Below are positions 6,616-10,800 of a stretch of 10,800 nucleotides of DNA, piece by piece. The position numbers were made by a program, and so were the translations under genes. The DNA is from an uncultured Oscillospiraceae bacterium (lineage in GTDB: Bacteria; Bacillota; Clostridia; Oscillospirales; Oscillospiraceae), in the NCBI GenBank assembly GCA_934590505.1, contig CAKTPC010000066.1, positions 1-10,800 of the forward strand, written 5' to 3'. Below the pieces are notes generated by a model, which had not been told where the DNA came from, made no database searches, and saw nothing but the letters and a program-made list of their open reading frames with translations. Each line of letters opens with the position of its first letter. Positions within the stretch are counted from its first letter, which is position 1.

Positions 6616-7862
6616 ACGCTTATGATTTTCTCCTGTCGCTCGACAGGCTTGATGGGCAGCTCATAGACGAGACAATGGACTGCCTTTATCCGAAAGAACG
6701 GCGCGGCGGCAGACGCGTCGTGCGCACGCTGCTTATCGCCGCGGTGCTCGCATCGCTCTTCACAGCGGCAGCCTTCGCGTCGGATTTCCTCGGCTTCAGG
6801 GAGGCGATAATAAGATCCGGCAGCATTGGCCGAATACCGGACTGTACTGTCACACACGAGGACGGGAGCACGGAGACGCGGGATATGTCCAACAGCGCGA
6901 ATGTCAGCATGACAAAGCCTGAGAAAGCCCCGGAGAGCATGCAGCCGTGGGTCGAGAACATAAACGCCGCGTCCAAGGAGTGGGAGGACTACCGGCGTGA
7001 AGAGAGGAAACGCTATTTAAATGAACTGCTGCCGAACGTAGGCCGGTTCTATGACGGCAGCTCCACAGAGGAACCGGAATACGTCAATAACGGCGACGGA
7101 ACATATACCGTGAAGCCCGTCAAACAGAGGATATACAAAGACCCGGTCACAGTGCCGGTCATAGAATACGAGGATGAATCGAGCTTCTTTGTGATAAGCA
7201 AAGAGGAATACGAAAACATCAATGAATTTTTCCTGACCTTTTACGGCGGATATTACCAGAGTAAATACGATTGGAATTACGGTGCGTGGGGTGAGGAGAG
7301 CGACGCAAAGCTTGCGGAGATAGCGGAGAAACACGGTCTGCGGCTGCGCAGCGGAGAAACGGAGCTATACTGGGATGAGCGCCCCATAGCAAACGGCGCA
7401 CCTGCCGACAAGTGCTTCAGTCCCGAGGAGCTCGTGCGTATGCTCACCGAACGCTGCTGCAAGGGCGACTTTTTCACAACCGTTCCAACGGCCTTTGATA
7501 AGCTCTATTTCCTCAGTACCGGCTCCTTCGGTCTGTGCTGCGAGCTCCCGGTAGATGGCGACGCGGAGCTATGCGTCTATATCCGCAACACCGTCAGCGA
7601 CGAGTTTGCCACCGGGAATGAGATCGGTTCCATCGTTACGGATTATACAAAGTACCTCACTCGCACGCGTACTGCGCCGGACGGTACGGAGCTGTATATT
7701 GCGCAGAACGAAGAGGACGCGTATATCTATGCCTATCTCGACAGCTCCTTTGTTGTTATGCACGTCTCTGTAAACGCATTCGGAAATAATCCGGATTTGA
7801 AGCTGACCGAGGATTATGTAAACCGGACTGCCGACAGCTTTAATTATACGAATTTATATTGA
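6612..7862 (+). CDS. Single-pass membrane protein, probable anti-sigma partner of the ECF factor
   Basis: I recognise no named family. The 416-residue product has a short cytoplasmic head (residues 1-36), including DRLDGQLIDETMDC, then a basic RRGGRR (30-35) and one hydrophobic segment TLLIAAVLASLFTAAAFA (about 39-56), followed by about 360 residues predicted to lie outside. This gives N-in, C-out topology. The outer part has charged, Tyr-rich and Asp/Glu-rich stretches (for example YVNNGDGTYTVKP near 157-169) and a C-terminal segment (FVVMHVSVNAFG, then TADSFNYTNLY) that could be a beta-rich sensor domain. The start overlaps the sigma stop (ATGA). The cytosolic head lacks the HxxxCxxC zinc anti-sigma motif, so if it binds the sigma factor it does so by a short non-zinc helix. 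Heads with an I-D-D/G-x-L-I-x-E-like motif recur, as far as I recall, in sigma-linked membrane proteins of gut Clostridia. Alternatives are a secreted target of the sigma factor, since AFAS could be a signal-peptidase site. Confidence 0.75.
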   Translation: MNAYDFLLSLDRLDGQLIDETMDCLYPKERRGGRRVVRTLLIAAVLASLFTAAAFASDFLGFREAIIRSGSIGRIPDCTVTHEDGSTETRDMSNSANVSMTKPEKAPESMQPWVENINAASKEWEDYRREERKRYLNELLPNVGRFYDGSSTEEPEYVNNGDGTYTVKPVKQRIYKDPVTVPVIEYEDESSFFVISKEEYENINEFFLTFYGGYYQSKYDWNYGAWGEESDAKLAEIAEKHGLRLRSGETELYWDERPIANGAPADKCFSPEELVRMLTERCCKGDFFTTVPTAFDKLYFLSTGSFGLCCELPVDGDAELCVYIRNTVSDEFATGNEIGSIVTDYTKYLTRTRTAPDGTELYIAQNEEDAYIYAYLDSSFVVMHVSVNAFGNNPDLKLTEDYVNRTADSFNYTNLY

Positions 7863-7897
7863 CTGTTCACAGGCTGTTCCCTTCATATTGAGTTTTC

Positions 7898-7932
7898 AAA
7901 AAATTATCCGGCAGGAATTTCCTGCCGGATAA
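7898..7932 (-). terminator. Intrinsic terminator of the oxidoreductase-hypA transcript
   Basis: A perfect 13-bp stem (TTATCCGGCAGGA at 7904-7916, loop ATT, TCCTGCCGGATAA at 7920-7932) begins five bases after the hypA stop. On the - strand it runs directly into six T residues (7903-7898), the classic intrinsic form. On the + strand no T-run follows, so it would serve the convergent membrane-protein gene only weakly. Confidence 0.9.
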
Positions 7933-7937
7933 ATCAG

Positions 7938-8297
7938 TTATGCGTTTTGGCTTTGCTCGGGGATGTGGATCTCCTTTATCGTGAAATCCTTGCCCGTGAG
8001 CACGGTCTTTTCAAAGCTTCCGCAGTTCGGGCAGTAGCCCTCATGCTCAATGACATGGAAGATCTCGTCACAATCGTCACACTCGGCCATGCCGGGGACA
8101 GTCTCAAGAATGAGCTTCGCGCCCTCAAGCGGCGTACCCTCAGCGACGGGCGGGAACAGCTCCTCAACGTACTGCGGGATGACGAGCGACAGCTCGCCGA
8201 CCTCGCAGACGATCTCGCTGACGGCCCTGACGTTATTTTCCTTCATATAATCGAGCACGGTCCTGCACATGCTGCGGACAATACCTATCTCGTGCAT
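7938..8297 (-). CDS. hypA: HypA-like hydrogenase maturation nickel/zinc protein
   Basis: HypA/HybF proteins deliver Ni(II) to [NiFe] hydrogenase precursors together with HypB. The 119-residue length is normal. The nickel-binding N-terminus MHE is present (His2, Glu3), and the structural zinc site is intact as two CxxC pairs, Cys73/Cys76 and Cys89/Cys92, 12 residues apart. The segment EGTPLEGAKLILE also fits the family. The ATG is three bases from the stop of the upstream oxidoreductase gene, with only a poor GGGA as ribosome binding site, so translation is probably coupled. No HypB-F or hydrogenase subunit is visible, so an actual role in hydrogenase maturation is inference. It may instead serve as a small metal-binding partner of the neighbouring flavoprotein system. 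Symbol given by family resemblance. Confidence 0.87.
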   Translation of the reverse strand: MHEIGIVRSMCRTVLDYMKENNVRAVSEIVCEVGELSLVIPQYVEELFPPVAEGTPLEGAKLILETVPGMAECDDCDEIFHVIEHEGYCPNCGSFEKTVLTGKDFTIKEIHIPEQSQNA

Positions 8298-8300
8298 GAT

Positions 8301-10800
8301 TTATATCCCAAGCTTTTTCTTGGCAAGCCTGCCGAGCGTCGCGGGAGCGTTGCCGACGGCGACCATGAGTGTCTGGTAATAGGGCTTGTTGCGGTTGTCG
8401 AGCGTCTTTTCGAGGTGGATCGCGTCGAACTTGCACTTGGTGGTGCATATGCCGCAGCCTATGCACAGATCCTCGTCGATAACTGCGCAGCCGCAGCCGA
8501 GGCAGCGCTTGACTTCCTTCTTGATTTGTTCTTCGGTGAGGTCGCCGCGCAGATCCTTGAAGGTCCTGCGCGCTTCGGCAGCGCTGCCGCAGTCGGCCTT
8601 CTGGCGCGGCGCGGTGTCAAAGCTGCCGATGGAGACGGCGACCGTTTTTGCGTCGAGCGGCTTATAGTCGCGGTGGTCGCGTCCGAGGTGCTGGGTCTGG
8701 CCGGGGTGCACATAGCGGTGGATGGAGATCGAGGCCTCCTTGCCAGCAGCGATCGCGTCGATAGCGAACTTCGGGCCGGTCACGACATCGCCGCCCGCAA
8801 ACACGTCAGGCTCGCCGGTCTGATAGCTGAGCTCGTCGACCATGACAACGCCCTTGCTGCTGAGCTGAATGCCGGTACCGGCGGAGATGCCGCCGAGATC
8901 GATTTTCTGGCCGATAGCGGAGATGACCGCGTCAAGCTCCAGCGTCTCGAATTTGCCGGTGCCGACGGGCTTACGGCGGCCCTTCGCATCAGCTTCGCCA
9001 AGTTCCATGAGCTCGACCTTCATGCCGCTGACCTTGCCGCTGCCGAGCACCTCAACCGGGGCGGCGAGGTACATGAACCTAACGCCCTCTTCCTCGGCCT
9101 CGGCTATTTCGTCGGAGGCTGCGGGCATCTCATCTCTGCCGCGGCGGTAGACGATGGTCACGTCCTCCGCGCCAAGACGCAGCGCCGTGCGCGCGACGTC
9201 TATCGCGACATTGCCGCCGCCGACGACCGCGACGCGCTTGCCGATGCTGACAGGCTTTTCGAGGTTGACGTCACGCAGGAAGTCAATGCCGGTGAACACG
9301 CCCGTAAGCTCATCACCGGGCACGCCGAGCTTTGCACCCTTGGATGCGCCGATACCGAGGTAGAAGGCTTTGTAGCCATCAGCACGAAGCTGCGGCAGAG
9401 TAACGTCCCTGCCGACCTCAACGCCGGTCCTGAACTCAACGCCGAGCTCACGGAGAATGTCTATCTCCGCGTTCACGACGGCTTTGTCGAGACGGAAGCC
9501 GGGGATACCGAGAGTGAGCATACCGCCGAGCTTGTCCTCTTTTTCAAATACGGTGACGGGATAGCCTTTGACTGCAAGGTAGTACGCGCAGCTGAGACCC
9601 GCGGGACCCGCGCCGATGACGGCTATCTTTTCGGTGTAGGGTCTGCCGATCTGGTTGAGCATCTTAGGCACGAAGCGCGTGGATGCGTCAAGATCCTTAT
9701 CGGCGATGAACTTCTTGATATCGTCTATCGCGACGGAGGAGTCGACAATGCCGCGGGTGCAGGCCTGCTCGCAGGCCTTGTTGCAGATACGGCCGCAGAC
9801 GGCGGGGAAGGGGTTCTCTTTCTTTATGAGCTCCAGAGCCTCAGTATAGCGCCCCATGGAGGCGAGCTTTATGTAGCCCTGAACTGGGATGTGCGCCGGG
9901 CAGACAGCCTTGCAGGGCGCGGTGCCGCTTTCCATAACGTCGCTGCGGTTGGTGCGGTAGTCGATGTTGTAGGTCTTGCGGTCCCAAGGGATGGAGACGT
10001 CGGAATCATACGCGTCGGAGACGGCGGGGTTATTGATACAGTTTTTCTGGCCGAGCTTGATGGCGTTGGTCTGGCAGTTCTCGACACACTGGCCGCAGGC
10101 GACGCACTTTTCCTTATCGATCTTCGCGGCGAAGTTTGAGCGGATGGCGTTCTTTGCACGGAACATCTCTGCAACGCGCAGGGCAAAGCAGGAGCAGCCG
10201 CAGCAGTTGCATATTGCGGTCGATTCCTCGAAGCCGGGGGTCTGGTTTATCTCATGGACAAGGCCGTTGTCCTCGGCGCGGCGGAGTACCTCGTATGCCT
10301 CCTCCTTGCTGATAAGGCGGTGTGCGCCGGTCTTGCTGTAGGTGATGGCATTGTCGTTGAGGTACATGCACATGTCCTCTTCGAGATGGCCGCAGCCCTC
10401 ACCCATAAGGCGGCGCGCGCGGCGGCAGGAGCAGGGGCCGACGGAGATAGCTGTGGCATTTTCAATGAGCGTGCTTATCTCGTCGTAGGAGGCCGTACGG
10501 CTGTTGTTCTCAATAGCGCTCATGACGGGCATGACGCGCATGAAGAACATACCGGCCTTGCCGGAGTTAAAGACGGGCGCGACCATGTCGATACGGCGGC
10601 GGGTGTATTCCTCAAAGCAGTAGCCGAGGTCTGGGTAGCGGTCACACTGCTCGCGGTTGGAGAGTATGCCCTCCATAATGCCGGGGACCCAGATAGGATA
10701 GTAGTAGCAGTCTATGCCGTCCGCCTTGCGGGAGCGCACGATACCGGCGGCAACGAGCTTGTCAAGCTGCTCCTGAACGAAGGCTTCGCTCTCCTTGCAG
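8301..10800 (-). CDS. Multi-cluster Fe-S/FAD/NAD(P)H oxidoreductase (GltD/NfnB-like), 5' end beyond window
   Basis: Large electron-transfer flavoprotein related to the glutamate synthase small subunit. The frame is open to the right edge with 832 residues visible, so the true start is outside; the numbers here count from the GTG codon at 10739. Parts in order: a possible winged-helix-like start just upstream; a cysteine-rich module with CSCRRARR (103-110), Cys116, Cys124 and CNCCGCSC (177-184); a [4Fe-4S] ferredoxin motif CVACGQCVENC (212-222); a GltD-type Fe-S domain (CKAVCP 276-281, then Cys315/319/323/327); an FAD-binding GAGPAG (376-381); an NAD(P)H-binding GGGNVA (507-512); an FAD-closing FAGGD (647-651); and a C-terminal cysteine array CLGCGC...CIGCGICTTKC (746-769). 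The likely role is electron transfer between NAD(P)H and ferredoxin or a partner dehydrogenase. It is not plain GltD, which is about 480 residues. HypA follows after 3 nt. Confidence 0.92.
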   Translation of the reverse strand, partial: CKESEAFVQEQLDKLVAAGIVRSRKADGIDCYYYPIWVPGIMEGILSNREQCDRYPDLGYCFEEYTRRRIDMVAPVFNSGKAGMFFMRVMPVMSAIENNSRTASYDEISTLIENATAISVGPCSCRRARRLMGEGCGHLEEDMCMYLNDNAITYSKTGAHRLISKEEAYEVLRRAEDNGLVHEINQTPGFEESTAICNCCGCSCFALRVAEMFRAKNAIRSNFAAKIDKEKCVACGQCVENCQTNAIKLGQKNCINNPAVSDAYDSDVSIPWDRKTYNIDYRTNRSDVMESGTAPCKAVCPAHIPVQGYIKLASMGRYTEALELIKKENPFPAVCGRICNKACEQACTRGIVDSSVAIDDIKKFIADKDLDASTRFVPKMLNQIGRPYTEKIAVIGAGPAGLSCAYYLAVKGYPVTVFEKEDKLGGMLTLGIPGFRLDKAVVNAEIDILRELGVEFRTGVEVGRDVTLPQLRADGYKAFYLGIGASKGAKLGVPGDELTGVFTGIDFLRDVNLEKPVSIGKRVAVVGGGNVAIDVARTALRLGAEDVTIVYRRGRDEMPAASDEIAEAEEEGVRFMYLAAPVEVLGSGKVSGMKVELMELGEADAKGRRKPVGTGKFETLELDAVISAIGQKIDLGGISAGTGIQLSSKGVVMVDELSYQTGEPDVFAGGDVVTGPKFAIDAIAAGKEASISIHRYVHPGQTQHLGRDHRDYKPLDAKTVAVSIGSFDTAPRQKADCGSAAEARRTFKDLRGDLTEEQIKKEVKRCLGCGCAVIDEDLCIGCGICTTKCKFDAIHLEKTLDNRNKPYYQTLMVAVGNAPATLGRLAKKKLGI

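Noticed and set aside
7947..10139. A 730-codon open frame on the + strand antisense to the oxidoreductase and hypA genes.
   Set aside because: It is a low-complexity, Ala/Val/Asp/Leu-rich reading with no recognisable domain, produced by the codon bias of the real genes on the other strand, which carry complete motif sets.

Overview
The window reads as an ordinary chromosomal segment of an anaerobic, fairly GC-rich member of the Clostridia (Bacillota), most likely an Oscillospirales-type gut bacterium. The basis is mixed. A DUF4317-type protein, a family I know mainly from Clostridia, is encoded here. So are an oxygen-sensitive split class I fumarase, a PcrA-type helicase, strong AGGAGG-type ribosome binding sites and a very cysteine-rich iron-sulfur flavoprotein. 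I see no phage, insertion sequence, CRISPR array, tRNA or rRNA. Eight genes are supported, and the first and last run off the window edges.

Region 1 (1-4700, + strand): the C-terminal ~680 residues of PcrA/UvrD helicase are followed after 16 nt by fumarase alpha, fumarase beta and a malic enzyme, all tightly spaced. The last three genes form a short metabolic route: fumarate to malate, then malate to pyruvate plus CO2 plus reduced nicotinamide. A perfect 15-bp hairpin at 4660-4693 closes the unit.

Region 2 (4730-7862): a DUF4317-type gene on the - strand and a two-gene + strand unit are transcribed divergently from a 197-bp spacer. The + unit is an ECF sigma factor whose stop overlaps the start (ATGA) of a one-pass membrane protein with a large outer domain, which looks like a sigma/anti-sigma pair. 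The spacer carries a good sigma-A promoter for the DUF4317 gene and a set of short repeats.

Region 3 (7898-10800, - strand): a multi-cluster Fe-S, FAD and NAD(P)H oxidoreductase of the GltD/NfnB type, with an unusual cysteine-rich N-terminal module, is followed 3 nt later by a small HypA-like zinc/nickel protein. A hairpin with a T-run ends the transcript. The partner genes of this operon probably lie beyond the right edge.

Taken together, the window combines housekeeping DNA repair, fermentative carbon and redox metabolism and one envelope-signalling module. I found no clear new system. The most interesting items are the N-terminal Fe-S module of the oxidoreductase with its coupled HypA, and the sigma/membrane-protein pair that lacks a standard zinc anti-sigma domain.
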